A DNA stretch of 64,000 nucleotides, taken from contig CAWBOJ010000003.1 of assembly GCA_963790405.1 (NCBI GenBank), positions 650,748 to 714,747 on the forward strand, in the 5' to 3' direction. This DNA comes from JBGSMX01 sp963790405. GTDB lineage: Bacteria > Actinomycetota > Coriobacteriia > Anaerosomatales > JAGXFU01. This document shows positions 23,315-32,466 of the stretch, piece after piece. Numbering within the stretch: the stretch's first letter is position 1; each line of letters opens with the position of its first letter. A program made the position numbers and the translations under genes. The notes beneath the pieces are model-generated. The model made no database searches and was not told the DNA's origin. It saw nothing but the letters and a program-made list of their open reading frames with translations.

Positions 23315-24721
23315 GTGCGCAGGACAAAGATCATTGCGACGATAGGCCCGGGCTCGGATTCACTGGAGCGCCTCGACGCGCTCATCGGTGCCGGGATGGA
23401 CATCGCGCGGCTCAACGCCTCTCACTCGGGTCCGTCCGAGCTTGCCGAGCGTCTCGAGGCCGTTCGGACCGCCGCCGACCGCGCCGACAAGCGCGTGGCG
23501 GTCATGCTCGACCTCGCCGGGCCGAAGCTGCGCGTAGGCGAGATGGCCCCGGACACCCGACTCGAACCGGGCGCTACCTTCGTTCTGGTTCCGGGCGAGA
23601 CATCGGGGAACTCGGAGCGCGCCTGTGTGACCTACGAGGGTCTGGCCGCCGACGTCAAGCGTCAGGATCGCATCATGCTCGATGATGGCCGGCTCGAACT
23701 CGTGGTCGAGGAGGTGCGCGGCGATCAGGTCATCACCAAGGTGCGTGTTGGCGGGCTTCTGACCAGCCACAAAGGCGTGAATGTCCCGGGCGTGCGGCTC
23801 AGCATGGATCCGGTTACGCGCTTCGATCGCGCCATGGCCGAGTGGGCTGTCGCCAAGAAGGTCGATTTCGTCGCGCAGTCGTTCGTGCGCGAGAGCAACG
23901 ACATCAACTTGCTGAGACAGGCGATGCGAGACGACAACATCCCGATCGTTGCCAAGATCGAGAAGTACGAGGCTGCCGAGAACATATCGAGCATCATCAA
24001 TGCCGCCGACGCGATCATGGTCGCTCGCGGCGATCTTGGTGTGGAGACATCTCCCGAAGCGGTGCCGGTGCTGCAAAGAGAAATCATCGCCCGCTGTCGC
24101 GCGACCGGCACGCCCGTGATCGTTGCGACGCAGATGCTCGAGTCGATGATCTCTTCGCCCCGGCCGACTCGTGCCGAGGCATCCGATGTCGCCAACGCCA
24201 TTTTCGACCGGGTCGATGCCGTGATGCTCTCTGCCGAGACTGCGATCGGCGCGTATCCGACAGAGTCCGTGGCCACCATGGCGCGTATCGCGCTCAAGGC
24301 AGAGAGTGCGGTATCGAACTCGATCGCAGAGCGCCGTAGCGCGAGCGAGAAGCCCGACGTGCCCCTGGCAGTCAGTGCGGCCGTGTGCAAGCTAGCCGAG
24401 GACCTCGAAGTCGCCGCCATCATCACCGCCACGCAGACCGGCGCCACTGCGCGTGCCGTGGCGCGTCATCGTCCGAACGCACCCATCATCGCGGTCACGC
24501 CTCACGAGAGGATCGCCCGGCAGCTGTCCTTGGTGTGGGGGGTATGCCCGGTGGTCGCCCCGCTCGCTCCTGATGAGGAGGCCGATCTGGCCTCGCTCAC
24601 AAGGGCGGTACGCGATGCGGGATTCGTGCGTCCAGGCGAGCGCGTGGCCATCACGGCGGGAGTCGCGCGCGGAGTGCCCGGCGGTACCGACCTCATCTTG
24701 GTGAGGGACGTGCCAGACTAG
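23315..24721 (+). CDS. pyk: Pyruvate kinase
   Basis: 468 residues. Transfers phosphate from phosphoenolpyruvate to ADP. The N-terminus RRTKIIATIGPGSDS, the substrate and metal-binding stretches MLDLAGPKLRVGEM and VAKIEKYEAAENI, the ARGDLGVE loop and the signature VIVATQMLESMISSPRPTRAE are all present. The usual RLNFSHG is RLNASHS here. The C-terminal regulatory domain is complete (TATQTGATARAVARHRP, TDLILVRDV). GTG start with AAGAGGAGGG upstream. A set of tandem 14-bp repeats precedes it. Undamaged reading frame. Confidence 0.96.
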   Translation: MRRTKIIATIGPGSDSLERLDALIGAGMDIARLNASHSGPSELAERLEAVRTAADRADKRVAVMLDLAGPKLRVGEMAPDTRLEPGATFVLVPGETSGNSERACVTYEGLAADVKRQDRIMLDDGRLELVVEEVRGDQVITKVRVGGLLTSHKGVNVPGVRLSMDPVTRFDRAMAEWAVAKKVDFVAQSFVRESNDINLLRQAMRDDNIPIVAKIEKYEAAENISSIINAADAIMVARGDLGVETSPEAVPVLQREIIARCRATGTPVIVATQMLESMISSPRPTRAEASDVANAIFDRVDAVMLSAETAIGAYPTESVATMARIALKAESAVSNSIAERRSASEKPDVPLAVSAAVCKLAEDLEVAAIITATQTGATARAVARHRPNAPIIAVTPHERIARQLSLVWGVCPVVAPLAPDEEADLASLTRAVRDAGFVRPGERVAITAGVARGVPGGTDLILVRDVPD

Positions 24722-24866
24722 ACAGCGGCATCGCGTCGCCAGGAGGGCTGTCGGCAATCAACCTCAAGTAGACCTAGAGGTGAAACGCCCGTGCGAGCTG
24801 TGGTATCATCCGCGTGAGGCGGGAATACCCGTCCCACGCTGGCCTTCTCACAGGACGATAGCACCC

Positions 24867-25418
24867 ATGGCAACACGCAAGACGCAGCACGGGGCTTCAG
24901 CGAAAGGGCGACGCAGCGCCACCGGCGCGAGCAACTCGTCGCGTGCGCGTTCGACCGCGCGCTCAACACCACGCACGCCTGCCAAGAGCGGCTCGCGTAC
25001 ACCCGCGAAAAGCGCCCGCCGCACGACGGCCACTGCGCGGGCTTCTCGGCGCAACTACATCGTCCCACTCGCCATCGTCGCGGTGCTTGTGATCGCGGCA
25101 TGGTCGTTCTACCCGGTTGCGAGATTGCAGTATTCCGAGGAACGCCAGGCCGCGCAACTGGAAGTCGAGCTTGATGGCTTGAAGGAGCGCAACGCGGACT
25201 TGCGCGCGCAGGTGGATCGGCTCAAGACGCCCGAGGGTGTCGAGGAAGTGGCGCGCGAGAGCCTGGGCCTGGTGAAGGAAGGCGAGAACCTGGTCGTCGT
25301 GGTTGACGGCGACGAGGAAGAGCGGCCTGTTGTGACCAATCCGGACACGGCGACCATTCCCGAGGCTGAGACCTCTAGCTGGGCAAACGTACTCGACGCC
25401 CTGTTCGGTTTCGAATGA
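24867..25418 (+). CDS. FtsB/DivIC-like septum formation initiator
   Basis: 183-residue bitopic membrane protein. The first 65 residues are a basic, Ser/Thr/Ala/Lys-rich cytosolic tail. A single membrane span lies at about 66-86 (YIVPLAIVAVLVIAAWSFY), followed by a coiled coil (QAAQLEVELDGLKERNADLR) and the DivIC signature TPEGVEEVARESLGLVKEGE. DivIC/FtsB proteins assemble with FtsL and FtsQ at the division site. Position eno - this gene - DUF501 - ppx matches the divIC locus of actinobacteria. Its stop overlaps the next ATG. Confidence 0.88.
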   Translation: MATRKTQHGASAKGRRSATGASNSSRARSTARSTPRTPAKSGSRTPAKSARRTTATARASRRNYIVPLAIVAVLVIAAWSFYPVARLQYSEERQAAQLEVELDGLKERNADLRAQVDRLKTPEGVEEVARESLGLVKEGENLVVVVDGDEEERPVVTNPDTATIPEAETSSWANVLDALFGFE

Positions 25419-25951
25419 CGAAGGCGGCCGACACCTCGGCCGTGCGCCCTGTCGAAGACGAGGCGACGGTCACTCTTCAGCTTGGGCGCGAGCCTCGCGG
25501 AACGTGGCATACGTGCGCGCGCTGCCGCTTTGGCCGTCCGACCGTGATCGAAACGCTGCCGACCCTACCGGACGGTTCACCGTTCCCGACGCTGTACTAC
25601 CTCACGTGTCCCTGGCTCGTGGAGTTCGTTGGCGGCCTGGAGTCGGCCTGTGCGGTGTCCGAGTGGGCATCGACGCTCGCGTCTGACGAATCACTCGCCA
25701 TTCGCATGCGGGCGGCTGACATCGAGTACCGGTCTCGCCGGGCAGCTGCTGCCGGCGGCGAAGACCCGATACCCAACGTCGGTATCGCGGGACAGGCCGA
25801 TCCGCTCGCGACCAAGTGCGTGCACGCCCATGTGGCGGCCTACCTGACAGGCATCGACGACCCGGTAGGCGAGGGGGCACTCCGCGGTGTTCCGGCCGAA
25901 TGCCCTGACGACCTGTGCGCTCGCTTGCCCGGCGACGTGGACGATCGATGA
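25415..25951 (+). CDS. DUF501 family protein
   Basis: 178 residues, cytosolic. Matches the small actinobacterial DUF501 family by the conserved block GVARCRFGRP-like HTCARCRFGRPTVIETLP, then FPTLYYLTCPWLVEFVGGLES and the C-terminal GIAGQADPLATKCVHAHVAAY with CPDDLC near the end. Several conserved cysteines and histidines suggest metal binding, but no function is established. It overlaps divIC upstream and ppx downstream by ATGA, so the three are translationally coupled. Confidence 0.9.
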   Translation: MTKAADTSAVRPVEDEATVTLQLGREPRGTWHTCARCRFGRPTVIETLPTLPDGSPFPTLYYLTCPWLVEFVGGLESACAVSEWASTLASDESLAIRMRAADIEYRSRRAAAAGGEDPIPNVGIAGQADPLATKCVHAHVAAYLTGIDDPVGEGALRGVPAECPDDLCARLPGDVDDR

Positions 25952-26911
25952 GTGACATTCCCTGGCGACGTCTTGCCGCAATCGACATCGGGACCGTTAC
26001 GACGCGTCTGCTTGTCGCCGATGTCTCGGCCACTGCGATTCGCGAGGTCTTTCGCAGCACCGACATCACGCATCTGGGCGAGGACCTCACCACGACCGGG
26101 CAGCTTGCGCCCGAGGCCATGGCCCGGGTGCGCGATGTCATCGTCCGCTACGCACGCGTGGCCGAGGAACACGGCGTCGAAGCGTGGGGTGCAGTCGCGA
26201 CATCGGCATCGCGTGATGCCGCGAACGGGGCGGAGTTTCTCGGCATGTTGGACGGTGCAGGGATGCGGCCGCACATCATCGACGGTGCGACCGAGGCACG
26301 CCTGACATTCGCCGGTGCGACCTTCGCAACCGCGAGCGATGATGTTCTTGTCGACGACATCGGGGGCGGTTCGACCGAGCTCGTGTTCGGCTCGGGCGGC
26401 GATACGCTGCGCATCGATTCTGCGCGCTCGATCGACATAGGCTCACGCCGTCTGACCGAGATGTTCCTGCTGTCGGACCCGCCTGTTGCGGCCGAACTCG
26501 TGCGAGCGCGCAACCACGTGGCCGCACACGATCGCGCCCTACTTCGACGCGCTCGAACGCCCGGTGCGCGAGGTTGTGTCGGTGGCCGGGACTGCCACGT
26601 CGCTGGCCGCAATCGAGCTGGAACTCGATCCCTACGACGCTGAACGCGTGCACGGGTACAGGCTGTCCCTGGCATCGGTTCGGGCCATCGCGAGAACGGC
26701 TGGCGTCGCTCACGCTCGAGCAGCGTCGAGAGGTCGTGGGACTGCACCCCGGACGGGCGTCGGTGATCGTGGCCGGAGCGCTCATCTTGGAATCCGTGTT
26801 GGAGAGCGGCAGACTCGGATTCGACGCTGGTTAGCGAGCACGACATACTGTACGGACTGCTGCGTCGACATCTACCACGACGGTGCGCTCGGAGTGGTGC
26901 GAGACGGGTAG
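25948..26911 (+). CDS. Ppx/GppA exopolyphosphatase family protein, frameshifted
   Basis: About 315 residues of the ASKHA fold. The phosphate-binding loop is AAIDIGTVTTRLLVAD, the catalytic-region motifs are GAVATSASRDAANG and DDIGGGSTELVFG, and the distal part has SVAGTATSLAAIEL and LHPGRASVIVAGALIL. The tail VSEHDILYGLLR is the family end. Members degrade polyphosphate or (p)ppGpp. Indels near 26535, 26700 and 26830 scatter it over three frames, and the exact end is uncertain (26911 is the first reasonable stop before the tRNA). Confidence 0.88.
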
Positions 26912-26926
26912 AGGCTCAAGCGAAGG

Positions 26927-27013
26927 GGCGGTGTATCCGAATTGGTACAGGAGGGGGCCTTAAAAGCCTCTGGCTTCACGGCCATGTGGGTTCGAATCCC
27001 ACCACCGCTACCA
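26927..27013 (+). tRNA. tRNA-Leu (anticodon UAA)
   Basis: Class II tRNA with encoded CCA. Acceptor GGCGGTG pairs with CACCGCT (first pair G-U). The D stem is TCC/GGA, the anticodon stem GGGGC/GCCTC encloses CTTAAAA (anticodon TAA), and the long variable arm TGGC/GCCA is typical of leucine. The T arm is GTGGG-TTCGAAT-CCCAC. It lies 15 bases after the ppx stop. Confidence 0.93.
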
Positions 27014-27133
27014 GGTGAATTTTTCGCGCCTGTGCGAGTAGAATCGCGTTTCGCGCACGGGTGTGGCATTTGCGATACTGAGACCAGCGCGGCGTGAAGT
27101 CGCGACAACGATGGAGAGAGGAGGCGGGGACCC

Positions 27134-27793
27134 ATGGCCGATGATGCAGCAGCCAAGCTCTATCAGGCGTTCGTGAGCGAGGACCCGACCGCCGCCATCG
27201 CTGTGGTCGAGCGCGCGAAGCAGGGTGGACTCGCGCAAGCACAGCTGTTCGATTCGCTGTTCGCACCTGCGATGTCGCTTCTCGGCGGTGCCTGGGCCTC
27301 AGGAGCCATCGACGAGTACACGTTCACGCAGGCCGCCGTAGTGGCCGAGCAGATCGCGAGTTTCGTCACTCCGCCTGCGACAGCGCAGGACACCGGCGTG
27401 ACCGTGCTCATCGGCGTGATGCATCGCGACTACCACTCGATCGACAAGGACATCATCGCTGCCGCGCTCAAAGAGGCCGGTCATCGCGTGGTCGATCTGG
27501 GCGTTGACGTGCGACCTGCCGAATTCCTCGAGCGGCTTGAAGAGACGGGCGCCCGGCTGGTCATCGTGTGTGCGTCGATGATGTCGACGGCCCGGGCGGC
27601 CGAGCGCGTGCGTGAGATGTTCGCAGCCGCCGAACGCGACGACGTGATCATGCTCGTCTCGGGCGGACCGTTCGCCGCCGACGCAGCGCTTGCGAAGAGT
27701 GTGGGCGCGAACGGCGTGGCGCGCGGTGCGGAAAGCGCATTGCGTCTCGTCGAGCGAATCGCACGCGACCGTTTGGGATCGGGGGCCGTGTAG
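27134..27793 (+). CDS. Corrinoid (B12)-binding protein, methyltransferase-component type
   Basis: 219 residues. The N-terminal helical cap (about 1-85, MSLLGGAWASGAIDEYTFTQA) precedes a Rossmann-like B12 domain (about 90-215), as in corrinoid proteins of methyltransferase systems and in B12-dependent regulators. The histidine motif DxHxxG reads DYHSID: the axial histidine is kept, but the glycine is replaced by aspartate. The later loops are CASMMS and VSGGPF. GAGAGGAGG precedes the ATG. No methyltransferase partner is adjacent; the next gene, three bases downstream, is a TPR protein. Could carry methyl groups or act as a B12 sensor. Confidence 0.83.
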   Translation: MADDAAAKLYQAFVSEDPTAAIAVVERAKQGGLAQAQLFDSLFAPAMSLLGGAWASGAIDEYTFTQAAVVAEQIASFVTPPATAQDTGVTVLIGVMHRDYHSIDKDIIAAALKEAGHRVVDLGVDVRPAEFLERLEETGARLVIVCASMMSTARAAERVREMFAAAERDDVIMLVSGGPFAADAALAKSVGANGVARGAESALRLVERIARDRLGSGAV

Positions 27794-27796
27794 CAC

Positions 27797-28963
27797 ATGG
27801 TCACATCCCGTTCGCAACAGGTCGCACTGGCCGAAGGGCTTGCCCGCCAGGGGCACGTCCAGCCCGCCGTCGAGGCATGCTACCAGGCGCTTTCCATCGA
27901 CGAGGGCAACCCGCTCGTGCACTGTCTGCTTGCCGACCTGATGCTGTCGGGCGATTTCTACGACGAGGCGATCGCTGCCGCGAGTCGTGCGATCGAGATC
28001 GATCCGTCGTGCTCTCCTGCGTATCTCGCGCTCGGGCTTGCCTACGATCGCCGTGGCGGGATGTGGGACCAGTCGATCCTCGTGTGGCACGAGCTGGCCG
28101 AGGTCGAGCCGGATCTGGTCACCGCGCATGTCCAGCTGGGAGAGGCCTTCGCCGCCGCCGCGTTCGAGGAGGAGGCCATCGAGGCATGGCGCCGTGCGCT
28201 CGAACTCGAACCGACCGAGGCGCGCGCGATGTACAGCCTGGCTATCGCCGCGCTGCAGAAAGAAGGCATGGCTACCGCTCTGCCGGGTTTTCGCAAGGCG
28301 GGCGAGCTCGATCCGAGCCAAGACGACCTGTTCTTCGCGCTCGCCGGCATCTGCGACGACGGCAATCCCGCGCCGGATCCGGCCGAGGTCGCATCCGATC
28401 GCGACTCCCGGCTCGAGGCTGCCGGCGCGCTCGCGTTCGAAGAGGACTACTTCGCGGCGGCCGAGCTGATCCGCCTCGTGCTCAGCGAGAACGCTGACGA
28501 CCCGGAGGCTCTCGGCTTGTCGGCGTACCTCTACCTCAAGCAGGAGGCGACCAACGAGGCCATGGCGTGTGCTTTGCGTGCGCTCACGATCTCTACGCGC
28601 ACTCCGACGGCCGTCTATGCGCTGGGTGTCGCGTTTTCGAAGCGAGCCGGACTCAATCGCAACGCCGCGCGCGTCTTCGCGGCGCTTGCCAAGGCCGTGA
28701 CCGACCACCCCATCCCGCACGTGCTCTACGCCGAGTCGCTGCTCGGCTTGCAGCGCTACGGCCAGGCCGCCGAGTCGTATCGCATGGCGCTTGCGCTCGA
28801 TCCTACCTGCGTGCGTGCCCGCTTCGGTCTCGCGGCAGTGCTGCTCACGGAAGGGCGCCACGCCGAAGCGATGTGGGAGATCCGTCGCGCCGCCTACCAC
28901 GACACGCGTCGCCAGGGACTGTTCTGGCACCTCTATGACGCGTACGCCGAAGGGAGGTCGTGA
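27797..28963 (+). CDS. Tetratricopeptide-repeat protein
   Basis: 388 residues made almost wholly of TPR helical pairs (for example AFEEEAIEAWRRALELEPTE and YGQAAESYRMALALDPTCVR), about nine or ten repeats. There is no signal peptide or membrane span, so it is probably a cytosolic scaffold. It starts three bases after the corrinoid-protein stop and ends six bases before the glycoside-hydrolase-like gene. The three form a tight operon whose common purpose I cannot tell. Confidence 0.88.
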   Translation: MVTSRSQQVALAEGLARQGHVQPAVEACYQALSIDEGNPLVHCLLADLMLSGDFYDEAIAAASRAIEIDPSCSPAYLALGLAYDRRGGMWDQSILVWHELAEVEPDLVTAHVQLGEAFAAAAFEEEAIEAWRRALELEPTEARAMYSLAIAALQKEGMATALPGFRKAGELDPSQDDLFFALAGICDDGNPAPDPAEVASDRDSRLEAAGALAFEEDYFAAAELIRLVLSENADDPEALGLSAYLYLKQEATNEAMACALRALTISTRTPTAVYALGVAFSKRAGLNRNAARVFAALAKAVTDHPIPHVLYAESLLGLQRYGQAAESYRMALALDPTCVRARFGLAAVLLTEGRHAEAMWEIRRAAYHDTRRQGLFWHLYDAYAEGRS

Positions 28964-28969
28964 GGAAAG

Positions 28970-30986
28970 ATGCCAACCCGTCGGGGATCACAAGACCGTC
29001 GCCGTCAACGCGCTGAGCGCCCGGCTACCAAAGCGTCCAAGCCCACACCGTCTGTTCCCGCCGCGCGCAACGAACCGGTCGAGCCGACGCCTGCGGGCAA
29101 GGCTCCTCGGCGCAATGCGTTGTTCCCGGTGGGCGTGAACGTCTACCCGCTCGATGCCGAGACGCAGGGATGGGACGACTGGTACACGCGTGACATGGCT
29201 GCGGAGTTCGAGAAGCTGGCCGAGGCACGTGTCTCGATGGTGCGGCTCTACGTATCGTGGAAGCTGCTCGAGCCGCAGGTCGGGCAGTACGACGAGGAAG
29301 CGCTCGACCGGCTGGCGGACATCCTCGACAGCGCACGCACGAACAAACTGCAGGTCATCATGTGCTTCTTCGCCGATGACCGGCTCGCCGAACTCATGGA
29401 CGTGCCGTGGGGCAAGAAGCGCGACGCGCGCACGGACAGCTATCTGATCCAGCGCGAGGTGGCGTTGGTGCAAAAGATCGTGAGCCGCTTCGTCGCCGAG
29501 AAGGCCATCTTCGCGTGGGATCTGGCAAACGAGGCGTTCTGTGCCGGTTTCGAAAGCGCTGCGGACCTCGAGGAGTGGGTCGAGGACCCTGCGCGAGGCG
29601 GTGCGGGAGGTCGATCCCGAACGGCCCGTGATCTTCTCGGCCGACCCCGAGACGCTCTTCCGCGAAAGCGGCGTCGATCCTCGGCGGGCGATCGACACGT
29701 GTGAGTTCGCGGTCGCTCACAGCACGGCGCCCTATCGCGCGTACGCGGCCGAAGGGCCGATCACGCGGGGGCCGTCGACGTACCTCGACTCGTTCATGCT
29801 GCGCTCGGCGGCACGCGACATGCCGGTGCTCGTAGATGACCTCGGCGTGTTCTCGCTGGACTACTCGGCAGCTGAGGAAGCGACTCACCTGCGCACGGGC
29901 CTGTACTCGGCGTTCATGAACCGTGCTGCAGGGGTGATGGTGCGACGTTACCGCGATTTGGATACCGAGCGGCGCGAGCCGTACTTCCGCGATCCGTTCG
30001 AAGTGCTCGTGGGCGTCGTGGACGTCGAAGGCGAGACGAAGCCCGGGTTCGAAGAGGTCGTCTCGTTCATCCGCACGGCCGCGCGCATCGACTTGCGGCG
30101 CTACTCGCTCATCCAGGAGCGCACCGCGATCGTGATTCCCTCGGAGCGCTACAACCCCTTGCCGGACCTTGCCGGTCTCTACGATCCGCGCGCGTGTCTG
30201 CAGGCGTACGTGGCTGCCAAGCAAGGACACATCCCGGTCGCCGTTGCTCGCGAGGAAGACGAGTTCGGCGCGTATTCGGTGCTGATAGTGCCGTCTGCAT
30301 TCCAGCTCGAAGACACGACGTGGGAGCGGCTTGCCGAGTTCGTGCAAGGCGGCGGCTCGGTCGTTTTGTCCTACGGCGGTGGCGACGCACATCCGGCGAT
30401 CCGCGACCTGTTCGGGATCGAGTTTCTCGGCGATGGCGGTGGGCGAGAGAGCGTGTCGTGTCGCGTGGCGCAAGCCGACGTGCTCGGTGAGCTGCGATCG
30501 TTCGACGCGGTGCTCGACACGCCGAACTACGCGTTGCTCGGACATGGCGGGGCCACGGTTGTCGCCACCGATGCGAAAGGCAGCCCGCTGCTGACCATGA
30601 ATCAGGTGGGTCAGGGCCGAGCGATCTTCGTTGCGCTGCCGGCCGAGCGCGCGCTCGCGCAGAGCGATCCGTGGTCTGCCCCGTCTCCGGTGCAGGCAAT
30701 GCTGCGCACGGTGTATGCGGCGGTCGCCAGGGCTGCAGGGTGCGGGGCCCCGGTTGAATGCGATCAACCCGATGTCGAGGTCGCGCTGTTCCAAGGCGAG
30801 GCCGACGACATACTCGTGCTGCTCAATCACGGTGCCGAGAAGATCACCGCCGGAATCGCTACGGACCGCGCGGTCGCGTCGATTGCGGACGTGCGCGGCG
30901 GCAAGCCGGTGGAGGTTGGCGGAACCACGTTCGGCGTACCTTTGGAAGCAGGTGCGGTGACGGCTCTTCGGCTGGTATTTACGTGA
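28970..30986 (+). CDS. Glycoside-hydrolase-like TIM-barrel protein with beta-galactosidase trimerisation-type domain, one frameshift
   Basis: About 670 residues. A basic N-terminal tail (1-48) without an obvious signal peptide leads into a (beta/alpha)8 barrel resembling GH5/GH42: VGVNVYPLD, VSMVRLYVSWKLLEP and the acid/base glutamate in FAWDLANEAFC. The expected nucleophile glutamate position reads VLVDDLGVF, an aspartate. From about residue 380 comes a flavodoxin-like domain similar to the trimerisation domain of beta-galactosidases (AIVIPSERYNPLPDLAG, GGSVVLSYGG, GQGRAIFVALPAE), then a beta-rich end. One shift near 29585. AGGGAGG precedes the ATG. Substrate unknown; enzymatic activity is open to doubt. 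Confidence 0.75.
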
Positions 30987-31070
30987 CAAGAACCGGTCAT
31001 CTAGACCCTATCCGCTCGATGGTAGACTCACACGGACGCACACTCACCGTCTACAACACGGAGAACACGT

Positions 31071-32444
31071 ATGGCAGAACGCAACGCTGAATCGGGGGCG
31101 TTCCTTCTCGAGTCGTGGCTCGAGTTGAACGAGATTATCGACAAGCACCCCGAAGTGCGCCAACTGCTCTTTGACCCGGTCACCGGTCTTCCGACCACGC
31201 CACTCCTCTTTCCTCGCATCAAGGCGCTGCTCGAGGAGCGCGGCGAGGTGTCGCTGCTGTGCATCAACGTGGTGCGCTACTCGAAGATCGAGGAGATCTA
31301 CGGGTGGAAGGTGTTCGACAGTGTCATGCGCGAGGTCGCCGTGTCGCTCGAGAGCATCGCCGGAACCGTACTGCGTGGGTCTGACATCATCGCCGAGCTC
31401 ATGATTTCAGGGAACTCGTTCGTGGTCGTGCTCTCACCGCCGCGAAGCAGTCTCAAGATCGACCCCGACGCGCGACAGTACATCGCGCAGAAGGTTGAGA
31501 ATACGATCCGGGCCCGGCTTGTCGCGAAGATGGACGCGACGCTGTACAAGAAGTTCGGATGCTACGTCGGTGCCTCGACTCTGGTCTACGAGGAGAATAC
31601 CCGGCTCGAGCGGCTGGTGCATCAGGGTCTTGAAGCCGCATTGGCCTCATCGTTATCGCGGGAGGACGAGGACGCGGCGCGGCGCAAGCAACTGCTACGC
31701 GAGATCATCGCCGACGAAGCCGTCACAACGCTGGTGCAGCCTGTGTTTGACCTTGAGGACATGACTGTCATCGGCTACGAGGCGCTTTCCCGCGGCCCGG
31801 CCGACAGCGAGTTCGAGCGACCCGACAAGCTGTTCCGCGTCGCCTACGATTCCGATCTGGTGATGCGGCTCGAGAGGTTGTGTCGGAAGAAGGCGCTGCA
31901 TGCGGCACGCGAATTGCCGCCAGGCAGGCTGCTCTTCCTCAACATCGAGCCCGAAGCGGTGTCCGACCCACAGCTGCGCGAGGCCATCACAAGCGAGATG
32001 CTGGTCCAGGCCGACATCACACCCGATCGCGTCGTGCTGGAGATCACCGAGCGCTCGGCGATCACGGATTTCCCGACGTTTCGCTCGACGCTGGAGTACG
32101 TGCGAGCGCTCGGGTTCAATGTTGCGGTCGACGACGCGGGTGCGGGCTACGGATCGTTGCAGTGTCTCGCCGAGGTGCGACCCGAGTGGATCAAGGTCGA
32201 TATCTCCCTCGTGCGCGGATGCGATGCCGATATCGCGCGCTCGCAACTCATCGCAAGCCTGGTAGGGTTCGCAGACACGATCGGCGTGCGCTTGATAGCC
32301 GAGGGCATCGAGACCGAGGCCGAGCTCGCGCGTCTGCGCTCTATCGGTGTGCGGTATGGCCAGGGGTTCTTGTTCGCCAGACCCACACAGCCGTTCCCGG
32401 CCGATGCAGATTTCACTCATCTGCGCGGACTTCTGAAATCTTGA
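31071..32444 (+). CDS. EAL-domain protein with degenerate GGDEF-like N-domain (cyclic-di-GMP phosphodiesterase)
   Basis: 457 residues, soluble. Residues about 35-200 follow the GGDEF fold (DPVTGLPTTPLLFPRIKALL) but the active loop reads SGNSF, so cyclase activity is unlikely. Residues about 215-455 form an EAL domain with its metal and catalytic residues: YEALSRGP, LNIEPEAV, EITERSAI, VAVDDAGAGYGSL, WIKVDISL and IAEGIETEAEL. It would hydrolyse cyclic-di-GMP. It stands 85 bases after the glycoside-hydrolase-like gene and 22 bases before selD. Confidence 0.92.
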   Translation: MAERNAESGAFLLESWLELNEIIDKHPEVRQLLFDPVTGLPTTPLLFPRIKALLEERGEVSLLCINVVRYSKIEEIYGWKVFDSVMREVAVSLESIAGTVLRGSDIIAELMISGNSFVVVLSPPRSSLKIDPDARQYIAQKVENTIRARLVAKMDATLYKKFGCYVGASTLVYEENTRLERLVHQGLEAALASSLSREDEDAARRKQLLREIIADEAVTTLVQPVFDLEDMTVIGYEALSRGPADSEFERPDKLFRVAYDSDLVMRLERLCRKKALHAARELPPGRLLFLNIEPEAVSDPQLREAITSEMLVQADITPDRVVLEITERSAITDFPTFRSTLEYVRALGFNVAVDDAGAGYGSLQCLAEVRPEWIKVDISLVRGCDADIARSQLIASLVGFADTIGVRLIAEGIETEAELARLRSIGVRYGQGFLFARPTQPFPADADFTHLRGLLKS

Positions 32445-32466
32445 ATAGACGACAGGGGGTGATCCA

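Noticed and set aside
25597..26141. Minus-strand open frames opposite DUF501 and ppx
   Set aside because: Composition and lack of domains mark them as shadows of the conserved plus-strand genes.
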